A DNA stretch of 11,094 nucleotides from Baffinella frigidus (lineage: Eukaryota > Cryptophyceae > Cryptomonadales > Baffinellaceae), in contig MU646873.1 of assembly GCA_026770585.1 (NCBI GenBank), positions 96,436 to 107,529 of the forward strand, in the 5' to 3' direction. Numbering within the stretch: position 1 is the first letter of the stretch; each line of letters starts with the position of its first letter. Below are positions 5,414 to 11,060 of this stretch, piece by piece. A program made the position numbers and the translations under genes. The notes beneath the pieces were generated by a model that saw nothing but the letters and a program-made list of their open reading frames with translations, did not search any database and had not been told where the DNA came from.

Positions 5414-5432
5414 GCAGCACCTGCCACCGCCA
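5414..5432 (+). repeat. Short dispersed module M4, copy 1
   Basis: GCAGCACCTGCCACCG (5414-5429) recurs at 5911-5926. Here it lies between a G-strand tract and a C-strand tract. Confidence 0.75.
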
Positions 5433-5440
5433 GCGTAGCC

Positions 5441-5577
5441 TAAAACCCTAAACCCTAAACCCTAAATCCTAAACCCTAAACCCCAAACCCTAAACCCTAA
5501 ACCCAACACAGGTTTCAAGCCCCTTAACCTCAAACCCTAAACCCTAAACCCTGAACCATGACCTCTAAACCCTAAGC
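5441..5577 (-). repeat. Inverted telomere-type tract, CCCTAAA
   Basis: CCCTAAA units at 5441-5506 and 5528-5577 with a 21-bp interruption, so the G-rich strand is the minus strand. It is the longest block of opposite polarity. With the G-strand tract ending near 5410 it forms a G-strand to C-strand junction with about 30 bp between, the polarity expected of a fused telomere pair. Confidence 0.95.
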
Positions 5578-5670
5578 CGAAGCATGAGGATGGAGCGGAC
5601 GCGCGTGGTACATACACCCTGACGCCGGCGCCGCGCGCGACCGTTGGGGTTAAGTGTAAACAGATGGCGA
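5578..5670. other. GC-rich low-copy spacer
   Basis: Contains GACGCCGGCGCCGCGCGCGA and other GC-rich sequence, with no repeat phase and no gene. Confidence 0.5.
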
Positions 5671-5905
5671 GAAAGGGGTTAGGGCTTAGGGATGGTGGGA
5701 TAGAGATTAGGGTGTAAGGTTTCAGGTTCAGGATTCAAGTTTCAGGATTCAGGGTTCAGGGTCCAGGGTTCAGGATTCAGGGAAAGCACAGGGTGCAGGG
5801 TTCAGGGTCCAGGGTCCAGGGTTCGGGGTTCAGGGTTCAGGGTCCAGGGTAACGACATACTCAAGGCAAATAGGGTTCACGGTTTAGGGTTTAGGTTGGG
5901 GTTAG
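5671..5905 (+). repeat. Heptamer tract, TTCAGGG and GTCCAGGG variants
   Basis: G-rich strand on +. TTCAGGG, TCCAGGG and TTCAGGA units at 5720-5850 are interrupted by ACGACATACTCAAGGC (5852-5867), then TTTAGGG resumes. Confidence 0.85.
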
Positions 5906-5910
5906 GGGGG

Positions 5911-5990
5911 GCAGCACCTGCCACCGTCAAGGCAGCGGCACCGCGCGCGGGCGCGAGCCAAGGCGCGACCTGCGTTACGGTTACGGGTTT
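5911..5990 (+). repeat. Dispersed module M4 copy 2 joined to M5 copy 1
   Basis: GCAGCACCTGCCACCG, a GC-rich spacer, then GAGCCAAGGCGCGACCTGCG and TTACGG (5955-5980). The M5 part recurs at 6066-6100 and 6210-6245. Confidence 0.8.
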
Positions 5991-6065
5991 AGGGTTTAGT
6001 GCATAGTGTTTAGTGTTTAGGGATTAGGGTTGGGGGTTTCGGGTTCTGGTGTGAGGGTCGCTGGC

Positions 6066-6100
6066 GAGCCACGGCGCGACCTCATGTGAGGTTTCGGGTT
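6066..6100 (+). repeat. Dispersed module M5, copy 2
   Basis: GAGCCACGGCGCGACCTCAT, then GTTTCGGG. It is embedded between heptamer tracts (TTTAGTG, TTTAGGG and similar at 5985-6055 and 6100-6209). Confidence 0.8.
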
Positions 6101-6209
6101 TAGTGTTTAGAGTTTGGGATTTAGGGGTTTGGGGTTTAGGGTTTGAGTTCGGGGTTAGGGTTTGATGGTTTGGGGTTTAGGGTTCAGGTTTTGGGGGGTT
6201 GCGTTTGGG

Positions 6210-6245
6210 GAGCCACGGCGCAACCTGCGTTACGGTTTCGGGTTG
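6210..6245 (+). repeat. Dispersed module M5, copy 3
   Basis: GAGCCACGGCGCAACCTGCG, then TTACGGTTTCGGG. It is nearly the same as copy 1 and again borders TTTAGTG units. Confidence 0.85.
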
Positions 6246-6625
6246 AGGGGTGAGTGTTTAGTGTTTAGTATTTAGGGTTTAGTGTTTGGGGTTTAGTGTT
6301 TGGGGTTTAGTGTTTGGGGTGTAGGGTTTGGGGTTTAGTGTTTGGGGTTTAGGGTTTAGGGTTTAGGGTTGGGGGTTTGGGGGTCTGGGGTTTGGGGTTC
6401 AGGGCTTTGGGGTTTGGGGTTTGGGTTTTGGGGTTTGGGGTTTGGGGTTAGGGGTACAGGGTTTGGAGTTGAGGGTTTAGGTTTTGGGGGGTTGCATTTG
6501 GGGTTTAGGGCACGTCATCGTTAACGTGGGTTTCGGGTTTCGGGTTTCGGGTTTCTGGGTCAGGGCTCAGGGCTCAGGGCCCAGGGTGTAGGGTGTAGGG
6601 GTTAGGAGTTAGGAGTTATGACCTT
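6246..6625 (+). repeat. Long heptamer tract, TTTAGTG/TTTGGGG/TTTAGGG/TTTCGGG
   Basis: Almost pure 7-bp phase. There are alternating TTTAGTG and TTTGGGG units at 6250-6340, TTTAGGG at 6346-6369, mostly TTTGGGG at 6380-6450, four TTTCGGG-type units at 6529-6556 and then CTCAGGG, TGTAGGG. The G-rich strand is +. No gene. Confidence 0.92.
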
Positions 6626-6700
6626 GGTATGAGGTAGTAGTTGATCACGTTTCAAAAGGCTCTGAGGGTATCAAAGCAGAAGAAGTTAGGACCTAACCTC
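6626..6700. other. Low-copy spacer
   Basis: AT-richer sequence with GTTAGGACCTAAC (6685-6697), an odd palindrome with five-base arms GTTAG and CTAAC plus inner GG/CC. Nothing else is visible. Confidence 0.4.
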
Positions 6701-6946
6701 CTGGAGCAGCTGGCGAGCAAGGTCCCAACCCCGGTTCAGGGTGTAGGGTGTAGGGTGCAGGGATTTCATCTCGGAAGATAACTGAATCAGTTCCTTTTCA
6801 ATTGGAGGTTGAATAGGAGAAATTAGTTAGGGCATAGTAACTTTAGTTAGGCGTCCTAATTAAATGGAAAAACTAATTAGGGAACTGGTTCGGTTATCGT
6901 TCGAGATGAGATTAGGGGTTGGGACCTTGCTCGCCAGTAGCTCCAG
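6701..6946. repeat. Foldback unit 1 (nested)
   Basis: Arms 6701-6732 and 6915-6946 are complementary with two mismatches (CTGGCGAGCAAGGTCCCAAC on the left and its complement on the right). The interior carries TGTAGGG units and the 144-bp element at 6766-6909, so it is a foldback inside a foldback. A second unit without the element lies at 6990-7154. Confidence 0.85.
6766..6909. mobile_element. 144-bp foldback element with a 4-bp GATT target duplication
   Basis: Ends TCATCTCG (6766-6773) and CGAGATGA (6902-6909). Arms 6766-6794 and 6881-6909 match with four mismatches. GATT flanks it on both sides (6762-6765 and 6910-6913). The sister unit has GTGCAGGGATTAGGGG at 7095-7110, with GATT once and no element, so this is an insertion with an exact 4-bp duplication. 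The AT-rich interior includes CTAATTAAAT and ATAGGAGAAATTA. No coding frame exists. The termini resemble those of the 150-bp elements (TTATCTC or TCATCTC), which points to a related transposition source. Confidence 0.88.
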
Positions 6947-6989
6947 AAGATTCCCCATCCGAAGAGGTTAGAATCGAACTGGGTGCGTG

Positions 6990-7154
6990 CGGAATGGGAA
7001 ACTTCCTGGAGCTGCTGGCGAGCAGGGTCCCAACCCCCAATCCCCACACCCTCCACCCAACTTCTCCTTCTTTATTACCATCAGAGGGTGTAGAGTGCAG
7101 GGATTAGGGGTTGGGACCTTTCTCGCCAGTAGCTCCAGAAGATTCACCATCCCG
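6990..7154. repeat. Foldback unit 2
   Basis: Arms about 6990-7057 and 7086-7154 pair with mismatches and one indel. Aligned features are CGGAATGG with CCATCCCG at the ends, CTGGCGAG with CTCGCCAG, and GGTCCCAACCCC with GGGGTTGGGACC. Because it folds back, both strands encode similar short peptides (LELLASRVPTPNP on +, LELLARKVPTPNP on -). That explains the two opposed frames and argues against a gene. The loop is pyrimidine-rich (CTTCTCCTTCTTTATTACC). Confidence 0.85.
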
Positions 7155-7195
7155 TAGGCCCCTGGTTCAAGGTATCAACGGGTTAGGGGTCAGGG

Positions 7196-7196
7196 T

Positions 7197-7242
<46 letters not shown>

Positions 7243-7244
7243 GG
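7196..7244 (+). repeat. (TTGAGGG)7 array
   Basis: Seven identical units. It is followed by TTTGGGG-like units to 7265 and a short AT-rich low-copy piece (7270-7318). Confidence 0.96.
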
Positions 7245-7318
7245 TTTGGGGTGAGGGTTTTGGAGGTGAGGGAAATAAAAAAAGGTTGTGACCAAATCAG
7301 CAAGCAAACATTTAAGTT

Positions 7319-7590
7319 GGGGTTTGGGGTTGAGGTTCAGGGTGTAGATACCACGCGCATCCGCTCAATCTGCATGCTTCGGTTCAGGGGTTAGGGGTTT
7401 TAGGGTTAAGGGCTCAGGGTTTAGGGTTTGGGGTTTGGGGTTCAGGGTTTAGGGTTTAGGGTTCAGGGTTTAGGGTTTAGGATTTAGGGTTTAGGGTTTA
7501 GGGTTTGGGGTTTAGGGGCTCGAATCCTGTGTCAGGGTTTGGAGTTCAGGGTTTAGGGTTTAGGGTTTAGGGTTTAGGGTTTGGGGTTGA
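7319..7590 (+). repeat. Heptamer tract, mainly TTTAGGG
   Basis: Long phased TTTAGGG/TTTGGGG/TTCAGGG runs at 7412-7515 and 7545-7590. A low-copy insert sits at 7345-7382. GGGGCTCGAATCCTGTGTCA at 7505-7524 is a short dispersed module (see 7591-7660). Confidence 0.93.
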
Positions 7591-7660
7591 GGGGCTCGAA
7601 ACCTGTGTCATCCTGCAGGATCGCGCTCTCGGGGAGGAGCGCCAGGACCTGGTTTATGAT
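7591..7660 (+). repeat. Dispersed module M6 (CTCGAAACCTGTGTCA)
   Basis: GGGGCTCGAAACCTGTGTCA matches 7505-7524 and 3976-3995. The extension GATCGCGCTCTCGGGGAGGA and GCGCCAGGACCTGGTTTA is related to 8361-8392 (GATCTCGCGCTGTGGGAAGA, GCGCTTCTGGTTTA), also just before a heptamer array. Confidence 0.75.
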
Positions 7661-7663
7661 TTT

Positions 7664-7925
7664 GGGTTTAGGGTTTAGGGTTTATGGTTTATGGGTTATG
7701 GGTTATTGTTTATGGTTTGTGGTTTATGGGTTATGGTTTATGGTTTATGGTTTATGGTTTATGGTTTGTGGTTTGTGGTTTGTGGTTTGTGGTTTATGGT
7801 GTAATGTTTTTGGTTTATGGTTTATGGTTTATGGTTTATGGTTCAGGGTTTAGAGTTTAGGGTTTCGGTTTTATGGTTTACGGTTCAGGGTTTATGGTTT
7901 TTGTTTTGGAGATTTAAGGTTTAGG
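7664..7925 (+). repeat. TTTATGG / TTTGTGG heptamer array
   Basis: The variant changes in blocks: four TTTATGG (7737-7764), four TTTGTGG (7765-7792), then TTTATGG again. The tract is flanked by TTTAGGG. It is a clear example of local spread of single variants. The Tyr/Gly/Leu/Trp-rich open frame across it is repeat translation. Confidence 0.95.
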
Positions 7926-7984
7926 AGTTAGGGAGGACCGTGCAGAGCCCTTCTAACCCGCGGCGCGTCCTCGCATCATCCTGC

Positions 7985-8166
7985 CAGCCAGGATATTTTA
8001 CCTCAAGTCAACAAACTGCTAGCCAGGATATTTTACCTTAAGTCAACAAAGCTGATCCTCGGCAATAAGTTGCCATTTCGTTTAGATGGACCTTGTCTGG
8101 ATACAGGCATTTGACTTGAGGCACTGGTTTGCAGGGGGGGTTGACTTGGGTGAAATGTTCTGGCTG
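7985..8166. repeat. Foldback with a duplicated left arm
   Basis: A 30-bp sequence beginning AGCCAGGATATTTTACC occurs twice (7986-8015 and 8021-8050, one difference, 35-bp period). An inverted, more diverged copy lies at 8140-8166 (GTTGACTTGG... TGGCTG), and a partial one at 8111-8126 (TTGACTTGAGGCACTGG). This looks like a foldback element with a duplicated arm. No target duplication was found. There is no gene. Confidence 0.7.
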
Positions 8167-8396
8167 AGAGTTCATTCTGAGATCTCGCGTCTCCCCACTT
8201 AGCAGCGACCGAGTTCCTTTCCCCCCCGATATCCGGGGGAAACGCGGTTAGAATTCCAGGGCAATGGATAAGATTCTAGTACACATAGTTTAGATGGACT
8301 GTATCCGTGAAGCCCCCGGTGGCTGCTACGTGTGTGCGATCTCCTCGCGTCTCCGAAAGATCTCGCGCTGTGGGAAGAGCGCTTCTGGTTTAGTGT
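8167..8396. other. Low-copy stretch
   Basis: No gene. GTTTAGATGGAC occurs at 8080-8091 and again at 8288-8299. CTCGCGTCTCC is at 8184-8194 and 8345-8355. These suggest an old duplication of about 160-210 bp offset. Confidence 0.5.
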
Positions 8397-8654
8397 CTCG
8401 GGTTTCGTGTTTCGTGTTTCGTGTTTCGGGTTTCGGGTCTCGTGTTACGGGTTTTGGGTTTCGTGTTTCGGGTTTCGGGTTCCGGATTCCGGGTTCCGGG
8501 TTTCGGGTTTCGTGTTTCGTGTTTCGTGTTTCGTGTTTCGTGTTTCGGGTTCCGGATTCCGGGTTCCGGGTTCCGGGTTTCGGGTTCCGGATTTCGGGTT
8601 CCGGGTTTCGTGTTTTGTGTTTTGTGTTTCGGGTTTCGTGTTTCGGGTGTCGCG
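8397..8654 (+). repeat. TTTCGTG / TTTCGGG / TTCCGGG heptamer array
   Basis: About 37 heptamers in phase, mixing TTTCGTG, TTTCGGG, TTCCGGG and TTCCGGA in small blocks. Because the 7-bp unit has no stop in any phase, both strands are open in several frames for over 100 codons (FRVSCF-type on +, NPKHETR-type on -). None of these is evidence of a protein. Confidence 0.96.
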
Positions 8655-8710
8655 GTACCTGCACGCACAGCTGGTCCGAAATGTCGGAGAGGATGCGGAG
8701 CAACGCAGTG

Positions 8711-8911
8711 GGGGGCGGTAGGAGACTCGAGGCCAGCGCCAGGACCGCCCCTGCGCAGGAGAGGCAACTAAGAGTCAATACCAGCAAGACAAGGTTGATA
8801 CTAGGAAAACCAAACTGTTAAGCAGGCTTGAGGCCAGAGCGAGGACGGCCCCTGCTCACACGCCAACCTTGCCAGTCAGGAATCGTGCAGAAAATCCAAG
8901 GCCCGGGAATT
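8711..8911 (+). repeat. Low-copy tandem unit U1 (unoccupied)
   Basis: GGGGGCGGTAGGAGACTCGA, GGCCAGCGCCAGGACC, GCCCCTGCGCAGGAGAGG, then AAACTG..TAAGCA, CTGCTCACACGCCAA and CAAGGCCCGGGAAT. It is repeated at 8912-9342. GACC at 8743-8746 corresponds to the GATC target of the element in U2. Confidence 0.85.
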
Positions 8912-9342
8912 GGGGGGCGGTAGGAGACTCGAGACCAGCGCCAGGATCTTATCTCAGAAAACGAGTTCTAAAACTCGTTTTCTTAAGTCAATCCCCCTAC
9001 AAATTCGTCAACTTATTCTTTACTCTCCGCATAAGTTGACAAATTTATAGGGGAATTGACTTAAGAAAACGAGTTTTAGAACTCGTTTTCTGAGATAAGA
9101 TCGCCCCTGCGCAGGAGAGGTAGCCAAGGGTTACACCCAGAAAGGCAGGGTTGATACGAGGAGACAAAACTGCTAAGCACAGCAGGGGCGGGAGAAGGCC
9201 CGAGGCCGAGGACGCCCCCTGCGCACACCAAACTTGATTTTCGGCATGATTCCCGACGTCTGCAATTATTTTGCAGAAATTAGGGCACTCGCCAGACTTT
9301 CCCGTCAGGAATCGCGCAGAAAATTCAAGGCCCGGGAAGTGA
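8912..9342 (+). repeat. Low-copy tandem unit U2 (carries a 150-bp insertion)
   Basis: It follows the same order of landmarks as U1: GGGGGGCGGTAGGAGACTCG, CCAGCGCCAGGATC, the insertion, GATCGCCCCTGCGCAGGAGA, AACTGCTAAGCA, GCGCACACCAAAC and CAAGGCCCGGGAA. It also has about 60 bp extra near 9235-9295. After the foldback at 9343-9530, part of a third unit continues (9531-9565, CCAGGACAGCCC, TGCTCACACGCCAAAC). Confidence 0.85.
8949..9098 (-). mobile_element. 150-bp foldback (MITE-like) element, copy 2
   Basis: Ends TTATCTCAG and CTGAGATAA. Arms 8949-9016 and 9031-9098 have three mismatches over a 14-nt spacer. The 4-bp repeats are GATC at 8945-8948 and 9099-9102. Unit U1 reads CCAGGACCGCCCC where this reads CCAGGATC, element, GATCGCCCC, so exactly one 4-bp site was duplicated. 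Because GATC is itself a palindrome, it could alternatively be read as part of the terminal repeat; copy 1 argues for a duplication. Each arm also holds its own hairpin (GAAAACGAGTT at 8957-8967, AACTCGTTTTC at 8972-8982). The spacer shows it is inverted relative to copy 1. Confidence 0.92.
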
Positions 9343-9530
9343 TAGAGCTATTCCGGTAGGACTTGTCGCGTTTTCGATTTCGCGACTTCGAGACTTCAAG
9401 ACTTCATTTGTACCATGAGATTTGAAACGGTGTGTTTTAAAACGTTTTACGCCCTTTAAAACCTTTTTGAAGTCTGAAATTTTGAAATCTCGAAGTCGAA
9501 AACGCGACAAGTCCTACCGGAATAGCTCTA
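9343..9530. mobile_element. 188-bp foldback element
   Basis: The outer 35 bp of the arms (9343-9377 and 9496-9530) are perfectly complementary, beginning TAGAGCTATTCCGGTAGGAC. Pairing continues imperfectly to about 9405 and 9467 through TTCGAGACTTCAAGACTTC-like sequence. The AT-rich loop is around 9410-9466. It is inserted in the tandem-unit region after CAAGGCCCGGGAA, but the adjoining unit has lost sequence, so the target site cannot be fixed. The arms end in TA, compatible with but not proving a TA target. Similar open frames on both strands simply reflect the palindrome. Confidence 0.8.
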
Positions 9531-9684
9531 CCAGGACAGCCCTTGCTCACACGCCAAACTTGAGTTTCTGCATAACTCATGACAGGTCAGGATTTAATGA
9601 TCGGCCGAAAACGACCGTGATCAACGATCATGCAGAAAACCTTACACCCGAAAATGGTACCAGGAGCCCCTGCTTGCATGCCAC
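9531..9684. other. Low-copy remnant of unit U3 and spacer
   Basis: CCAGGACAGCCCTTGCTCAC continues the tandem unit. TGATCG (9598-9603) and CGATCA (9625-9630) can pair around a CGGCCGAAAACGACCG-like centre. No gene. Confidence 0.5.
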
Positions 9685-9820
9685 GCTTCCCCATCAAAAG
9701 AATTGGACGTCAGAAGAATTGGACGTCAGAAGAATTGGACGTCAGAAGAATTGGACGTCAGAAGAATTGGACGTCAGAAGAATTGGACGTCCGCTTCCCC
9801 ATCAGAAGAATTGGACGTCG
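9685..9820 (+). repeat. 16-bp tandem array with GACGTC in each unit
   Basis: GAAGAATTGGACGTCA occurs six times at 9697-9792 (first unit AAAGAATT-, last ending CC) and once more at 9805-9820. The 12-bp leader GCTTCCCCATCA precedes the six-unit block (9685-9696) and is repeated before the seventh unit (9793-9804), so the structure is hierarchical. The 16-bp period is not a multiple of three, yet the three + frames stay open and give a 16-residue cycle (NWTSEELDVRRIG). GACGTC is a palindrome resembling the core of bZIP sites. Whether it is bound is unknown. Confidence 0.93.
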
Positions 9821-9833
9821 TCCTCCCCCGCGA

Positions 9834-9877
9834 CTCTCGTCCTCGCTGGGACGGTTGGAACCCCGAAACCCGAAACC
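9834..9877. repeat. Left arm of a distant inverted repeat (with 10586-10628)
   Basis: TCGTCCTCGCTGGGACGGTT followed by GGAACCCCGAAACCC is the inverted counterpart of 10586-10628. Each arm adjoins CCCGAAA/TTTCGGG-type heptamers and lies near a TGTAGGG-type tract, so the whole array-plus-module unit may have been duplicated in inverted orientation. Confidence 0.75.
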
Positions 9878-10210
9878 CTAGGGTGTAGGGTGTGGGTTGT
9901 AGGGTGTAGGTTGCAGGAATTGTCCAGCAGGAACGGCCGGGGCAGGAATCCCGGGCATTTCTGCAAAACAGGGTTCAGGGTTCAGGGTTTGGGTTTAGGG
10001 TGTGGGGTGTAGGGTTTAGGGTTTAGGGTGTAGGGTGTAGGGGTTAGGATATGGGGTGAAGGGTGTAGGGTTTAGAGTTTAGGGTTCAGGGTTCAGGGTT
10101 CAGGGTTTAGGGTTTAGGGTTTAGGGATTAGGGTTTAGGGTTTAGGGTTAAGGGTTTAGGGTTTAGGGTTTAGGGTTTAGGGTTTAGGATTTAGGGTTTG
10201 GGGTTTAAGG
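9878..10210 (+). repeat. Heptamer tract, TGTAGGG then TTTAGGG
   Basis: It starts at the palindromic junction CCCTAGGG (9876-9883), where C-strand CCCGAAA units meet G-strand TGTAGGG units. A non-repetitive insert lies at about 9917-9968. Four perfect TTTAGGG units are at 10155-10182. Degenerate ends. Confidence 0.92.
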
Positions 10211-10293
10211 TGTCACCGCTTCCGTCCTGCCCCCCTCCAAGGGCGAGCGCGTGCAGGACCTGAAGTTTGTGGTTTAGGCATCAGAATTCAGGG
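10211..10293. other. GC-rich spacer module
   Basis: CACCGCTTCCGTCCTGCCCC, then CCAAGGGCGAGCGCGTGCAG. No gene, and no second copy seen in the window. Confidence 0.5.
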
Positions 10294-10502
10294 TTTAGGG
10301 ATTAGGGATTGGGGTTTGGGGATCAGGAATCATTGATTCGGGAGTGGGGATTGGGGATTGGGGAACATGGATTGAGGATTGGGGATTAGGAATGAGGAAT
10401 TGAGGATTAGGGATAAGGATGCGGGATTAGATATCAGGGATTAGGGATGAGGGATTGGAAATTAGGGACAAGGGATTGGGGATTGGGGATTAGGGATTAG
10501 GT
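10294..10502 (+). repeat. Heptamer tract, GGGATTA / GGGGATT variant
   Basis: A 7-bp phase with ATTAGGG and ATTGGGG units, interrupted by AT-rich changes. This is the only block in which the leading base is A throughout. Confidence 0.88.
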
Positions 10503-10585
10503 GCTTTTCCTGCTGGAAAGAAACTCAACGCCGAGTCCCACGACTGTGGCGTTTAGGGTTTGGTGTTTCGTGTTTCGTGTTTCGT
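10503..10585 (+). other. Spacer and short TTTCGTG run
   Basis: A low-copy piece (CTGCTGGAAAGAAACTCAAC) is followed by four to five TTTCGTG-type heptamers at 10558-10590, the same variant as the array at 8397-8654. Confidence 0.7.
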
Positions 10586-10628
10586 GTTTCGAGGCTCGGG
10601 TTTCCAACCGTCCCAGCGAGAACGAGCC
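10586..10628. repeat. Right arm of the distant inverted repeat, module M7 copy 1
   Basis: TCCAACCGTCCCAGCGAGAA with CGAG is the inverted form of 9834-9860. ACCGTCCCAGCGAGGACGAG at 10761-10780 is a direct second copy, followed by GC-rich sequence in both. Confidence 0.8.
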
Positions 10629-10660
10629 GGCTCCCGCGGCGCGGAAGGAGAGGTATACGT

Positions 10661-10722
10661 CCTAAAACCCACACCCTACACCCTACAACCTACACCCTAC
10701 ACCCTACACCCTACACCCTACG
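10661..10722 (-). repeat. C-strand (CCCTACA) array
   Basis: About seven CCCTACA-type units, complementary to TGTAGGG, so the polarity is opposite to most of the window. Together with the G-strand TTTCGTG run upstream it forms another G-strand to C-strand junction. Confidence 0.93.
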
Positions 10723-10930
10723 CCTGAGGATTGGGGTTCAGGGATCAGGGTTGAGGGATTACCGTCCCAGCGAGGACGAGACGCGGCACGGAGGGAGGTG
10801 GAGGGAGGTGGAGGTACACGGTCTCGCACTGCTTCTGGAGGTACTGCTGCCGCGCCACAAAACCCTCCCACCCATCCCCCTGTGAGCGGTGTTGCGGGGT
10901 TGGGTTTAGGATTGAGGCGCGAAAAGAGAA
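10723..10930. other. Module M7 copy 2 and GC-rich spacer
   Basis: Short G-rich units (10735-10760), then ACCGTCCCAGCGAGGACGAG (10761-10780) and the small tandem GAGGGAGGTG (twice, 10791-10810). The remainder is low-copy. No gene is supported. Confidence 0.6.
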
Positions 10931-10946
10931 AAAATGCCAGCCGGGC

Positions 10947-11060
10947 CCCGTTTAGGGTTTAGGGTTCAGGGTTGAGGGTTGAGGGCTGAGGGTTTAGGGT
11001 TTAGGTGTTGTGGCGTTTGGGGTTGAGGGTTTAGGGGTTAGGGGTTCGGGGTTCGGGAGT
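10947..11060 (+). repeat. Right-end heptamer tract
   Basis: TTTAGGG, TTCAGGG, TTGAGGG and TTTGGGG units, G-rich strand on +, fading into low-copy sequence before the window ends (11061-11094). There is no sign of a true chromosome end. Confidence 0.9.

Noticed and set aside
6919-7150. Two opposed small genes sharing an LELLA peptide
   Set aside because: The shared peptide on both strands is forced by the palindrome at 6990-7154.
7581-7853. Hydrophobic Trp/Tyr-rich protein, possibly a membrane protein
   Set aside because: It is a direct translation of TTTATGG and TTTGTGG units.
8294-8821. 175-residue open frame and its overlapping partners on both strands
   Set aside because: Openness follows from the stop-free 7-bp period. 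The residues cycle every 7, and several frames on both strands are open at once.
9343-9530. 4-bp or TA target duplication for this foldback
   Set aside because: The terminal TAGAGCTA region is itself nearly palindromic and no clean empty site is present, so several readings fit equally.
9697-9820. CRISPR array or coding repeat from the 16-bp units
   Set aside because: The units are directly adjacent with no spacers. All three frames are open only because the 16-bp unit lacks stops.
9422-10012. 196-residue open frame, the longest in the window
   Set aside because: It runs through half of a foldback element, a low-copy remnant, the 16-bp array and telomere-type repeats, with no common domain.
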